A stretch of 18,915 nucleotides of DNA from WHSW01 sp036794585 (GTDB lineage Bacteria; Actinomycetota; Thermoleophilia; Solirubrobacterales; 70-9). This document shows, piece by piece, positions 1 to 6,396 of this stretch; position 1 is the stretch's first letter, and every line of letters begins with the position of its first letter. The notes under the pieces were generated by a model. That model was given only the letters and a program-made list of their open reading frames with translations, was not told where the DNA came from and did not search any database. Both the position numbers and the translations under genes were made by a program. The DNA is taken from positions 1 to 18,915 of the forward strand of contig DAIRGH010000054.1 of NCBI GenBank assembly GCA_036794585.1, in the 5' to 3' direction.

Positions 1-333
1 GCCTACGACGTCATGAACTCCAAGCACATGCTCGCCGACTTCAACTTCGCCTGGCCGACGGCCGAGGTCGCGGTGATGGGGCCCGAGGGCGCGGTCAACA
101 TCATCTACCGCAAGGACATCTCGCATTCCCCGACCCCCGACGAGCGCCGGGCAAAGCTGATCGACGACTACAAGGCGCACTTCGCCAACCCCTACTCGGC
201 CGCCGAGCGCGGCTACATCGACGACGTCATCGAGCCGCACCAGACGCGGCCGAAGCTGATCCGGGCGCTGCGCACCCTGCAGACCAAGCGGGTCGAGCAG
301 CCGAAGCGAAAGCACGGCAACATCCCGCTGTGA
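1..333 (+). CDS. Acyl-CoA carboxylase beta (carboxyltransferase) subunit, C-terminal end
   Basis: This is the last 110 codons of a gene whose start lies before the window; the reading frame is open from base 1. The protein would carry out the carboxyltransferase half-reaction of a biotin-dependent propionyl-CoA or acetyl-CoA carboxylase, moving the carboxyl group from biotin to the acyl-CoA in the cytoplasm. The fragment begins AYDVMNSKH and continues through FAWPTAEVAVMGPEGAV, IIYRKDI and NPYSAAERGYIDDVIEP. These are the conserved closing motifs of the PccB/AccD5 family (AYDVMNSKH, WP.AE.AVMG..GAV, P..AA.RG.ID.VI.P). The C-terminus LIRALRTLQTKR...KHGNIPL is also typical. Its stop overlaps the GTG start of the next gene. 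The substrate cannot be told from the C-terminus, so no symbol is given. Confidence 0.93.
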   Translation, partial: AYDVMNSKHMLADFNFAWPTAEVAVMGPEGAVNIIYRKDISHSPTPDERRAKLIDDYKAHFANPYSAAERGYIDDVIEPHQTRPKLIRALRTLQTKRVEQPKRKHGNIPL

Positions 334-812
334 AGCGCGATCAGCTCATCTTCGTCGGCGTCCTCCTGGCCGGCGCGATCATCGCGGCCATCGTCGTGCT
401 GGCGACGGGCGGCGGCGACGAGGACGAGAGCGCGACGGCGACGAAACCGCAGGTCGAGGTCCCGTCCGGCCCGCCGCCGAAGCAGCTCGAGACAGAGGAC
501 ATCACCGTGGGCGAGGGCGCCGAGGCCGCGACCGGCGACACGGTCACCGTCCAGTACGTCGGCGCCAACTACTCCAACGGCGAGGAGTTCGACACCTCCT
601 GGGGCAAGCCTGAGCCGTTCACCCTCCAGCTCGGCGCGGGCTCGGTGATCCCCGGCTGGGAGGAGGGGATCCCGGGGATGAAGGTGGGCGGCCGGCGCGA
701 GCTGATCATCCCGCCCGACCTCGCCTACGGCAGGCAGGGTAGGCCCCCCGACATCCCGCCCAACGAGACGCTGATCTTCGTCATCGACCTGGTCGAGCTT
801 CAGCCCGGATGA
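330..812 (+). CDS. Membrane-anchored FKBP-type peptidyl-prolyl cis-trans isomerase
   Basis: The predicted 160-residue protein catalyses cis-trans isomerisation of proline peptide bonds, probably outside the membrane where it would help fold exported proteins. Residues 1-6 are short and basic (MKRDQL) and 7-26 are hydrophobic, giving an uncleaved anchor or signal peptide; there is no lipobox cysteine. An acidic, Pro-rich linker follows to about residue 60. The FKBP domain covers about 62-157 with VTVQYVGAN, the EFDTSW strand (Phe87, Asp88), GSVIPGWEEGIPGMKVGGRRELIIPP and LAYG, which carry the usual aromatic active-site pocket. The domain is a single full-length unit. The GTG start at 330 overlaps the carboxylase stop in a GTGA arrangement, so translation is probably coupled. 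The P450 start follows one base after this stop. Confidence 0.92.
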   Translation: MKRDQLIFVGVLLAGAIIAAIVVLATGGGDEDESATATKPQVEVPSGPPPKQLETEDITVGEGAEAATGDTVTVQYVGANYSNGEEFDTSWGKPEPFTLQLGAGSVIPGWEEGIPGMKVGGRRELIIPPDLAYGRQGRPPDIPPNETLIFVIDLVELQPG

Positions 813-813
813 G

Positions 814-2184
814 ATGAGCCTGCCCCCGGGCCCGCGCGAGCCGGCGATCGTCCAGAGCATCCGTTTCTGGCGCCGCCCGCTCGACTCGCTGCTCGCCTGG
901 CGCCAGCGCTACGGCGACGTGTTCACGGTGCGCTTCGTGATCTTCGGCACCGGGGTGTACGTCGCCGACCCGGAGGCGATCAGGGAGATGTTCACCGGAG
1001 ATCAGTCCGACCTGCACGCGGGCGAGGCCAACGCGCCTCTGGCTCCCGTGCTCGGCGATCACTCGGTGCTCGTCCTCGACGGCCCCGAGCACCTGCGCCA
1101 GCGCAAGCTCCTGCTGCCGCCGTTTCAGGGCTCGGCGGTGAAGGGCTTTCGCACCGTGATTCGCGACGTCGCCGAGGCCGAGGTCGACGGCTGGCGGGCC
1201 GGCTCGCGGTTTCCGATCCGAGAGCGGATGCGGGCGCTCACGTTCGAGGTCATCTGCAGGGCAGTCTTCGGCGTCACCGAGAGGCATCGGGTCGATCGGC
1301 TGCGCGAGGCCCTGCTCGCGGTGGCCGACACGGCCTGGGCGCTCTACTTCCCGCCCTCGCTGCGCCGCGACCTCGGTCGGTTCAGCCCCTGGGGCCTGAT
1401 GCAGCGCCGGCTGGCGCGCGCCGACGCGCTGATCTACGAGGAGATCGCCCGCCGGCGGGCCGAGCCGGACCTTGAGGACCGCACCGACGTGCTCTCGCTG
1501 CTGCTGCGTGCGCGCGACGAGGACGGCGAGCCGATGAGCGACGCAGAGCTTCGCGACGAGCTGATGACCATGCTCGCCGCCGGGCACGAGACGACGGCCA
1601 CCGGGCTCGCGTTCGCCTTCGATCTGCTGCTTCACCACCCGAGCGTGCTCGAGCGCCTGCTCGCCGAGCTCGAGGCCGGCGACACGAGCTACCTCGACGC
1701 GGTGGCGACCGAGACCCTGCGGCTGCGCCCGGTGATCGACGCCGCCGAGCGCACGCTGAAGGCGCCGCGGGTGATCGGCGGCTGGGAGCTGCCGCCCGGG
1801 CTCAAGGTCTACCCGGCGATCGGGCTCGTACACCGGCGCGAGGACCTCTACCCCCAGGCGAACGAGTTCCGCCCGGAGCGCTTCCTCGACGGACGCGCCG
1901 AGTCCTACAGCTGGCTTCCCTTCGGCGGCGGCATTCGCCGCTGCATCGGCGCGGCGCTGGCCCAGGCGGAGATGAGCGAGGTGCTGCGGGTGGTGCTGTC
2001 GCGGGCCGAGCTGCGCGCTGTGCGCCCGGCGATGGATCCGGTCGTGCTGCGTGGGATCACGATGGCGCCGCGTCACGGAGTTCCGGTCGAGGTGGTCGGC
2101 AAGCGGGCTGAGGTAGCCTCGCCCGTGGGCAGAGAGTGCGCAGGAGAGGATCGAGACCGCGAAGGATCGCCGGCGCCGGTTTGA
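814..2184 (+). CDS. Cytochrome P450
   Basis: A haem-thiolate monooxygenase of 456 residues, complete. The N-terminus MSLPPGP lacks a membrane anchor, so it should be soluble. Landmarks are the C-helix LDGPEHLRQRKLLLPPF (88-104), the I-helix oxygen-activation motif AGHETT (256-261), the K-helix ETLR (Glu300, Arg303), FRPERF (352-357), and the haem loop FGGGIRRCIG with ligand Cys377. The LPPGP opening and PPF motif resemble the CYP110/CYP135/CYP138 type, but I cannot assign a family. The substrate is unknown, and no ferredoxin or ferredoxin reductase lies next to it, so redox partners must come from elsewhere. The ATG at 814 is one base after the FKBP stop (TGAGATG), suggesting coupled translation. 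The last 25 or so residues (after VPVEVVGKR) look like read-through into the upstream part of the next gene, with which it overlaps by 49 bases. Confidence 0.95.
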   Translation: MSLPPGPREPAIVQSIRFWRRPLDSLLAWRQRYGDVFTVRFVIFGTGVYVADPEAIREMFTGDQSDLHAGEANAPLAPVLGDHSVLVLDGPEHLRQRKLLLPPFQGSAVKGFRTVIRDVAEAEVDGWRAGSRFPIRERMRALTFEVICRAVFGVTERHRVDRLREALLAVADTAWALYFPPSLRRDLGRFSPWGLMQRRLARADALIYEEIARRRAEPDLEDRTDVLSLLLRARDEDGEPMSDAELRDELMTMLAAGHETTATGLAFAFDLLLHHPSVLERLLAELEAGDTSYLDAVATETLRLRPVIDAAERTLKAPRVIGGWELPPGLKVYPAIGLVHRREDLYPQANEFRPERFLDGRAESYSWLPFGGGIRRCIGAALAQAEMSEVLRVVLSRAELRAVRPAMDPVVLRGITMAPRHGVPVEVVGKRAEVASPVGRECAGEDRDREGSPAPV

Positions 2185-4334
2185 CGGCGGTGCTTGCGCT
2201 CGCCCTGGCAGCGAGCGCGAGCGGTCAGGGCACGGTCGGTAAGAGCACGCTCGAGCAGCGGGTCGTGCCCGGCGACCAGCCCGGCTTCCGCACCCTGGGG
2301 CTCGGAGCGGGCGAGGGATACGTGGTCCGCGAGCAGGGCGTGGGCACCGCTCAGGGCGGCCGGGCGCAGCGCCGGCGCTCGCTGCTCTACCTCGGACAGC
2401 TCTCCGACTTCCAGCTCGCCGACGAGGAGTCGCCGGCGCGGGTGGAGTTCATCGACACCGGGCCGTTCAACGCCGCGTGGCGTCCGTGGGAGGCGATGAA
2501 CCCGCAGATCGACGACGCGATGATCCGCCAGCTCAACGAGTTCGCCAAATCGAGCCCGGTCGCTGACGGCGACGGCCGGCGGGCGGAGATGGAGCTGGTC
2601 ATCAACACCGGCGACGCCGCCGACAGCCAGCAGCTCAACGAGACCGAGTGGGTGCGCCAGCTCATGGAAGGCGGGACGGTCAACCCGGGCAGCGGGGTGA
2701 ACCCGCCGGCGTCCAGCGACCCTTCGTGCGCGCTCGTCAACGCGATCACGGTGCCCGATTCGGCGGCCCCGCAGAACTACACCGGCGTGCAGGACTACGA
2801 CGACTACGTCGAGGGTGCGACCCCGCAGTTCTACGACCCCGATCTGCCCGCGGGCGCGTTCGCAGGCTGGCCCGGCTACCCGGGGTTGATGGATCGCGCC
2901 CAGCAGCCGTTTCAGGCGGCGGGCCTGGACGTGCCCTCCTACATCACCTTCGGAAACCACGACGCGCTCGTGCAGGGCAACGCCGCCGCGAACGCGGCCT
3001 ATGAGTCGGTCTCGACGGGCTGCGTGAAGCCGATGTCGCCGGTCGTCACCGACACCAGCCTCGGCGCCGCGCTCGCCCAGCTCAACCCCGCGAACCTGCT
3101 GTCGCTGCTCGCCGGCGGCGGGACTGCGCTGGTGCCGCCCGACCCAAAGCGCCAGTTCGTCAGCAAGGCGCAGTACAAGGCCGTGTTCAAGAGCGGCTCG
3201 CAGGCGGACGGCCACGGCTTCGGCTTCGTCGACTCGGCCGAGGAGGCGGCCTCCGGCGGCGCGGCGGGCTACTACTCGTGGAGCCCGAAGCCGGGCTTTC
3301 GGATGATCTCGCTCGACACGGTCTCGGAGGGCGGCGTGATCGGCCCCTCGGCCGACGGCAACATCGACGATCCGCAGTTTCAGTGGCTCAAGGCCGAGCT
3401 CGACCAGGCCGATGGCCGCGACGAGCTGGTGGTGCTGTTCAGCCACCACGCGATCCCGAGCCTCACCGCCGCCGTCCCCGACGAGTCGGCCCCGCCGTGC
3501 ACCACCACCGACGCGCATGGCCACGACGTCAACCCCGGCTGCGACCTCGACCCCCGCGACTCGCAGCCGATCCACCTCGGCGCTGACCTGGAGGAGCTGC
3601 TGTTCCAGCACCCGCGCGTGATCGCCTGGATCGCGGGGCACTCGCACGTCAACAGCGTCGAGCCACACGCGAACCCGAACGGCGGCGGCTTCTGGTCGAT
3701 CCGGGTCGCTGCCGAGGCCGACTGGCCTCAGCAGAGCCGCCTGGTCGAGTTCTTCGACAACCGCGACGGCACGATCTCGATCTTCGGCACCATCCTCGAC
3801 CACGCCGGCCCGGCGACCGCGCCCGCCGCCGGGGCCGCGAGCGGCTTCAGCGTCGACCAGCTCGCCTCGGTCGGGCGCACCATCGCCTACAACGACACCC
3901 AGACCGGGGCCCGCGCATGCGAGCCGGCATGCGGAGAGGGCGAGGCCGACGACCGCAACGTCGAGCTCCTGGTCGGCGATCCGCGCACCAGCGCCCTGGA
4001 GTCCGGCGGTCCCTGCGCCAACCTGCTCAAGGGGACCGGCGGTCGCGATCGCCTCAAGGGGACCTCCGGCGGCGACCGCCTCCGCGGCCGCGGCGGCCCC
4101 GACCGGCTCAACGGCCGCGCCGGCGACGACTGCGTCCAGGGCGGCCGCGGCCGCGACCGCCTCAAGGGCGGCAAGGGCAAGGACAACCTCAACGGCGGCG
4201 GAGGCCGCGACCGGATCGCCGCCCGCGACAAGCAGCGCGACAAGGTCAAGTGCGGCCCCGGTCGCGACAAGGTCAAGGCCGACCGCAAGGACAAGGTCGC
4301 GAAGAGCTGCGAGCGGGTAAGGAAGCGAAAGTGA
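2136..4334 (+). CDS. Secreted metallophosphoesterase with C-terminal basic RTX-like repeats
   Basis: A 732-residue exported calcineurin-like phosphoesterase. The GTG start at 2136 is chosen because it yields an Arg-rich n-region (MRRRGSRPRR) and a hydrophobic stretch to about residue 28, ending ASASG, a plausible Sec signal peptide; it overlaps the P450 by 49 bases. Metal-site motifs occur in family order with long inserts: LSDFQL (Asp91; Gln93 stands where a D-x-H His is usual), NTGD (Asp160), FGNHD (273-277), LFSHH (His437/438) and AGHSH (500-504). The pattern with long inserts resembles the PPA1498-type family (TIGR03767, from memory). Residues 633-714 are nonapeptide repeats, followed by a tail with Cys706 and Cys725. 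The substrate is unknown; phosphate scavenging from phosphodiesters outside the cell is only an inference. The stop overlaps the next gene's GTG. Confidence 0.9.
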   Translation: MRRRGSRPRRIAGAGLTAVLALALAASASGQGTVGKSTLEQRVVPGDQPGFRTLGLGAGEGYVVREQGVGTAQGGRAQRRRSLLYLGQLSDFQLADEESPARVEFIDTGPFNAAWRPWEAMNPQIDDAMIRQLNEFAKSSPVADGDGRRAEMELVINTGDAADSQQLNETEWVRQLMEGGTVNPGSGVNPPASSDPSCALVNAITVPDSAAPQNYTGVQDYDDYVEGATPQFYDPDLPAGAFAGWPGYPGLMDRAQQPFQAAGLDVPSYITFGNHDALVQGNAAANAAYESVSTGCVKPMSPVVTDTSLGAALAQLNPANLLSLLAGGGTALVPPDPKRQFVSKAQYKAVFKSGSQADGHGFGFVDSAEEAASGGAAGYYSWSPKPGFRMISLDTVSEGGVIGPSADGNIDDPQFQWLKAELDQADGRDELVVLFSHHAIPSLTAAVPDESAPPCTTTDAHGHDVNPGCDLDPRDSQPIHLGADLEELLFQHPRVIAWIAGHSHVNSVEPHANPNGGGFWSIRVAAEADWPQQSRLVEFFDNRDGTISIFGTILDHAGPATAPAAGAASGFSVDQLASVGRTIAYNDTQTGARACEPACGEGEADDRNVELLVGDPRTSALESGGPCANLLKGTGGRDRLKGTSGGDRLRGRGGPDRLNGRAGDDCVQGGRGRDRLKGGKGKDNLNGGGGRDRIAARDKQRDKVKCGPGRDKVKADRKDKVAKSCERVRKRK
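4032..4277 (+). repeat. Nine-codon RTX-like repeats in the phosphoesterase tail
   Basis: Seven consecutive nonapeptides (GTGGRDRLK, GTSGGDRLR, GRGGPDRLN, GRAGDDCVQ, GGRGRDRLK, GGKGKDNLN, GGGGRDRIA), one irregular 10-residue unit and one further copy (CGPGRDKVK) occupy residues 633-714. The spacing and the Gly, Asp and Leu positions match the GGxGxDxLx pattern of hemolysin-type calcium-binding repeats. Most variable positions are Arg or Lys, so the segment is strongly basic instead of acidic. At DNA level the units are imperfect 27-base tandem repeats, prone to copy-number change. Confidence 0.85.
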
Positions 4335-4834
4335 CCGCGCCAAGAACCGAAACGAGGGTCGACCTCGGCACCGTGCTCGCCGGGCTCGGCGCCGTGCTCT
4401 TGCTGATCAGCCTGTTTCTGGACTGGTACGGCGAGCCCGACGGCAACGGCGCAATCACCGGCTGGGCGTCGTTCGAGCTCGTCGACGTCATCCTCGCCGC
4501 GCTGGCGCTGCTCGTGCTCTATGAGGCCATCGCCGGGATCTTCGCCCTCGGGCGCCCGCTCGCCGCGACGGCTTCGGCCTGGCGGCTCGCGGGACCGATC
4601 GCCCTGATCCTCGTGCTGGTCTCGCTGATCGATGAGCCTCCGTGGGCGGCTGCTTTCTTCATCGATCCCAAGCTCGAGGTCGGGATCTGGCTCGCGCTCG
4701 GCGGCGCCGTGCTCATGACCGTCGGCTCGTTGCTGGGTCGCGTGCGAGTCTCGTTCGTGCGCGCCGACGAGCCGGCGACTCGTTCCGGCGCGGGCATCTA
4801 CGACACCGACACCGAAACGCGGCCGCTGCCGTAG
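4331..4834 (+). CDS. Four-helix membrane protein of unknown function
   Basis: A 167-residue protein I do not recognise. The reading frame is open far upstream, but the GTG at 4331 is the likely start: it overlaps the phosphoesterase stop (GTGA), and everything upstream in this frame is an Arg-rich shadow of that gene. Four hydrophobic segments are visible at about residues 13-32, 50-74, 84-100 and 118-136. An acidic loop after the first (YGEPDGNG) and another after the third (DEPPW) may lie outside the membrane. The C-terminal 30 residues (RADEPATRSG...DTDTETRPLP) are polar and probably cytoplasmic. It is probably the last gene of the unit starting with the carboxylase and ends one base before the convergent dehydrogenase gene. 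Confidence 0.8.
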   Translation: MTAPRTETRVDLGTVLAGLGAVLLLISLFLDWYGEPDGNGAITGWASFELVDVILAALALLVLYEAIAGIFALGRPLAATASAWRLAGPIALILVLVSLIDEPPWAAAFFIDPKLEVGIWLALGGAVLMTVGSLLGRVRVSFVRADEPATRSGAGIYDTDTETRPLP

Positions 4835-4835
4835 C

Positions 4836-5783
4836 TCAGAGGAGGATCGTCGGCGCCTCGACGACGCCCTGACGCCACGCGTCGAGCACCGCGGCGGCGA
4901 TCGCGAGATCCTGGATCGCGAGGCCGGTGGAGTCGAACAGGCTGATCTCCTGGGCGTCGCGCCGGCCCAGCGCCCTACCGAGCAACACGTCGCCCAGCTC
5001 GGTCACGTCATCGCGGCCGATCCGGCCGGCGGTGACGGCGCCGGAGAGCTCGCCGCCCTTCGACGACTGCTCCCACTCGTCGCAGTAGAGGCGGCAGCGC
5101 GCGAGCGCGTCGAGCTCGACCTCGGCCTTTCCGTGCGCGTCGGCGCCGAGCGCGACGACGACCTGGCCGGGGTGCAGATCGCCGGCCGCGATCACAGGGC
5201 GGTCGGCGGGGGTGACGGTGACGACGATCTCCTTTCCCACCGCCTCGCCGTGGGAGCCGGCGCTCCAGCCGAGCTCGTCGGCGAGCGCCGCGGCCGCCTC
5301 GGCGCGCGGGTCGAAGCAGATCCCCGGGCCAAACCCGGCCGCCGCCAGGCAGCGGGCGGCCCAGGCGCCGTTCACCCCGCAGCCGATCACGCCCACCGTC
5401 CGCGCCCCCTCGGCCGCCAGCGCCTTCGCCGCGACCGCGGCGGCCGCGCCGGTGCGAAGCGAGGTGACCGCGGCGCAGTCGATGATCGCGATCAGCTCGC
5501 CCGTCTCGGCGCTGGAGACCAGCAGCGCCCCGGCGACCACGGGTAGCCCGCGCTCGCGGTTGCGCGGAAACGACGTCACCCACTTGAGCGTCGCCAGACC
5601 GTCGCCGCGCGCCGGCATCGCCCTGAAGTCGCCCGCGGGCGGTGCGTCGACGTAAACCTTCGGCGGCATTTCCCACGCGCCGGTCGCGTGGCGCTCGAAG
5701 CCGGTCCGGGTGCGCTCGATCGCCGTCGCCGGGGAAACCGCTGCGAACACGGCCTCGGTGTCGAACACGGCGGTCTCGGGCAT
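4836..5783 (-). CDS. Ornithine cyclodeaminase / mu-crystallin family NAD(P)-dependent enzyme
   Basis: A complete 315-residue member of the OCD/mu-crystallin family, which includes ornithine cyclodeaminases, alanine dehydrogenases and ketimine reductases. Family marks are PPKVYV (Lys42), ATLKWVTSFP (Lys67), the TSLRTGA helix (107-113, Arg110) and a Rossmann turn VGVIGCGVNGAWAARCL (130-146). Later come VVVTVTPADRPVI, the SKGGELSGAV segment and LFDSTGLAIQDLAIA near the C-terminus. The usual GxGxQ of the nucleotide loop reads GCGVN here. The start is the ATG at 5783, where similarity begins; the frame stays open upstream only because it shadows the next genes. The substrate cannot be deduced. It runs opposite to its neighbours: tail-to-tail with the membrane protein (one-base gap) and head-to-head with the small gene at 5810 (26-base gap). 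Confidence 0.9.
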   Translation of the reverse strand: MPETAVFDTEAVFAAVSPATAIERTRTGFERHATGAWEMPPKVYVDAPPAGDFRAMPARGDGLATLKWVTSFPRNRERGLPVVAGALLVSSAETGELIAIIDCAAVTSLRTGAAAAVAAKALAAEGARTVGVIGCGVNGAWAARCLAAAGFGPGICFDPRAEAAAALADELGWSAGSHGEAVGKEIVVTVTPADRPVIAAGDLHPGQVVVALGADAHGKAEVELDALARCRLYCDEWEQSSKGGELSGAVTAGRIGRDDVTELGDVLLGRALGRRDAQEISLFDSTGLAIQDLAIAAAVLDAWRQGVVEAPTILL

Positions 5784-5794
5784 GCGGCGCAGGT

Positions 5795-5800
5795 TAGATT
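5795..5800 (+). promoter_or_regulatory. Candidate -10 element for a leaderless start at 5810
   Basis: TAGATT matches the TAnnnT pattern of actinobacterial -10 boxes. It ends nine bases before the ATG at 5810, so transcription would begin at or within a few bases of the start codon. No Shine-Dalgarno-like sequence lies before the ATG (TTCAGCGGCG). The -35 region would fall inside the first codons of the divergent dehydrogenase gene. Inferred from spacing only. Confidence 0.35.
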
Positions 5801-5809
5801 TCAGCGGCG

Positions 5810-6049
5810 ATGAGCGGCGGCAACGGCAGGCGCAGGCCACCCCGGCCGAAGATCGAGATCGTCTCCGGCACCGCCTCGGAGACCGAGGCGGCCGCGATCG
5901 CCGCCGCGATCGAGCAGTTCCTGATCGACACCGCGCCGCCTCCGGGCGCCGGCAAGCCGGTCCAGAACCCCTGGTTGCGGGCCGCGCTCGAGGACGGAAT
6001 CTCGGCCCGTCAGGTGAGCGGATACGCCTGGGGGCCCGCGCCGCGATAG
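5810..6049 (+). CDS. Small protein resembling acyl-CoA carboxylase epsilon subunit
   Basis: A 79-residue protein. After a basic start (GGNGRRRPPRP) it reads KIEIVSGTASETEAAAIAAA, then a Pro/Ala linker, then NPWLRAALEDGIS and YAWGP. Actinobacterial epsilon subunits of acyl-CoA carboxylases (AccE/PccE) share this plan: a strand like I.VV.G.PT.EE.AAL, a Pro/Ala linker and a Trp-containing C-terminus. These peptides stimulate or stabilise the biotin carboxylase-carboxyltransferase complex. The match is by pattern only and weak. Support from context is mixed: a carboxylase beta subunit ends at 333, but the epsilon gene normally follows it directly and here is 5.5 kb away. It could simply be an uncharacterised small protein. 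The ATG at 5810 has no ribosome binding site and may be leaderless. Confidence 0.6.
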   Translation: MSGGNGRRRPPRPKIEIVSGTASETEAAAIAAAIEQFLIDTAPPPGAGKPVQNPWLRAALEDGISARQVSGYAWGPAPR

Positions 6050-6099
6050 AACACGCATTACCGGTGCGGCAGGCCGGACCCCACACAGAGGAGGAGAGC

Positions 6100-6309
6100 G
6101 TGGCCGTAGTCAAGATCATCGAGTTGGTCGGCAGCTCGAAGACGTCCACCGACGACGCCGCGAAGCAGGCGCTGACCCAGGCGCAGAGCTCGCTGCGAAA
6201 CATCCGTGCCGTCGACATCGTCTCGACCGGAATCCGGGGAGACAACCTCGACGAGTACCGCGCCCACGTGCGGGTCGCGTTCCTGATCGAGGGCACCGAC
6301 GTCGACTGA
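6100..6309 (+). CDS. Dodecin family protein
   Basis: A 69-residue protein with the dodecin signature: VVKIIELVGSSKTSTDDAAKQAL at the N-terminus, a central helix ending SLRNIR, then strands VDIVSTGIRG and YRAHVRVAFLIEG. Dodecins form hollow dodecamers that store or buffer flavins or, in SecE2-like members, bind other small ligands. The flavin-stacking Trp of archaeal and mycobacterial dodecins (in the context RNLDWFEV) is Ala37 here, so classical flavin binding is doubtful. The start is the GTG at 6100, five bases after a strong AGGAGG (6089-6094); the frame upstream is a shadow. The 50-base gap from the previous gene shows no other structure. It may be co-transcribed with the epsilon-like gene. 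Confidence 0.9.
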   Translation: MAVVKIIELVGSSKTSTDDAAKQALTQAQSSLRNIRAVDIVSTGIRGDNLDEYRAHVRVAFLIEGTDVD

Positions 6310-6360
6310 GCCCACCGCGTAGCGTGACCAGCCTCACGGTTCCGCACGCCTAAATACCCG

Positions 6361-6386
6361 AATCCCAATCGGGATTTGTGTAATAT
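6361..6386 (+). promoter_or_regulatory. Promoter and palindromic operator candidate for sir
   Basis: AATCCCAATCGGGATT (6361-6376) is an inverted repeat with perfect six-base arms and a four-base centre. Five bases downstream is TAATAT (6381-6386), a good -10 hexamer and one of the few AT-rich spots in the region. With usual spacing the -35 (about 6358-6363, CCGAAT) is poor, and the palindrome fills the spacer, where a bound repressor would block polymerase. The -10 is ten bases from the ATG at 6397, consistent with a leaderless or nearly leaderless transcript. The Rrf2 regulator encoded at 16418 is one candidate binder. A competing overlapping pairing is CCCGA/TCGGG. Confidence 0.5.
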
Positions 6387-6396
6387 GGCGCGACTG

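Noticed and set aside
781..2076. A 431-codon open frame antisense to the P450
   Set aside because: The composition is His/Arg/Gly/Ala-rich with no domain, while the plus strand has every P450 motif.
3917..4330. Plus-strand extension upstream of the four-helix membrane protein
   Set aside because: It is Arg/Pro-rich out-of-frame translation of the phosphoesterase repeats; the hydrophobic protein and the GTGA overlap favour the start at 4331.
2073..4343. A 756-codon open frame on the minus strand
   Set aside because: It mirrors the whole metallophosphoesterase gene, is made of low-complexity Ala/Val/Gly/Leu/Arg sequence with no domain, and arises from the strong GC bias at third positions.
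6323..6338. Hairpin CGTGA-CCAGCC-TCACG after the dodecin gene
   Set aside because: The stem is five base pairs with no T-run, so it is too weak to call a terminator in such GC-rich DNA.
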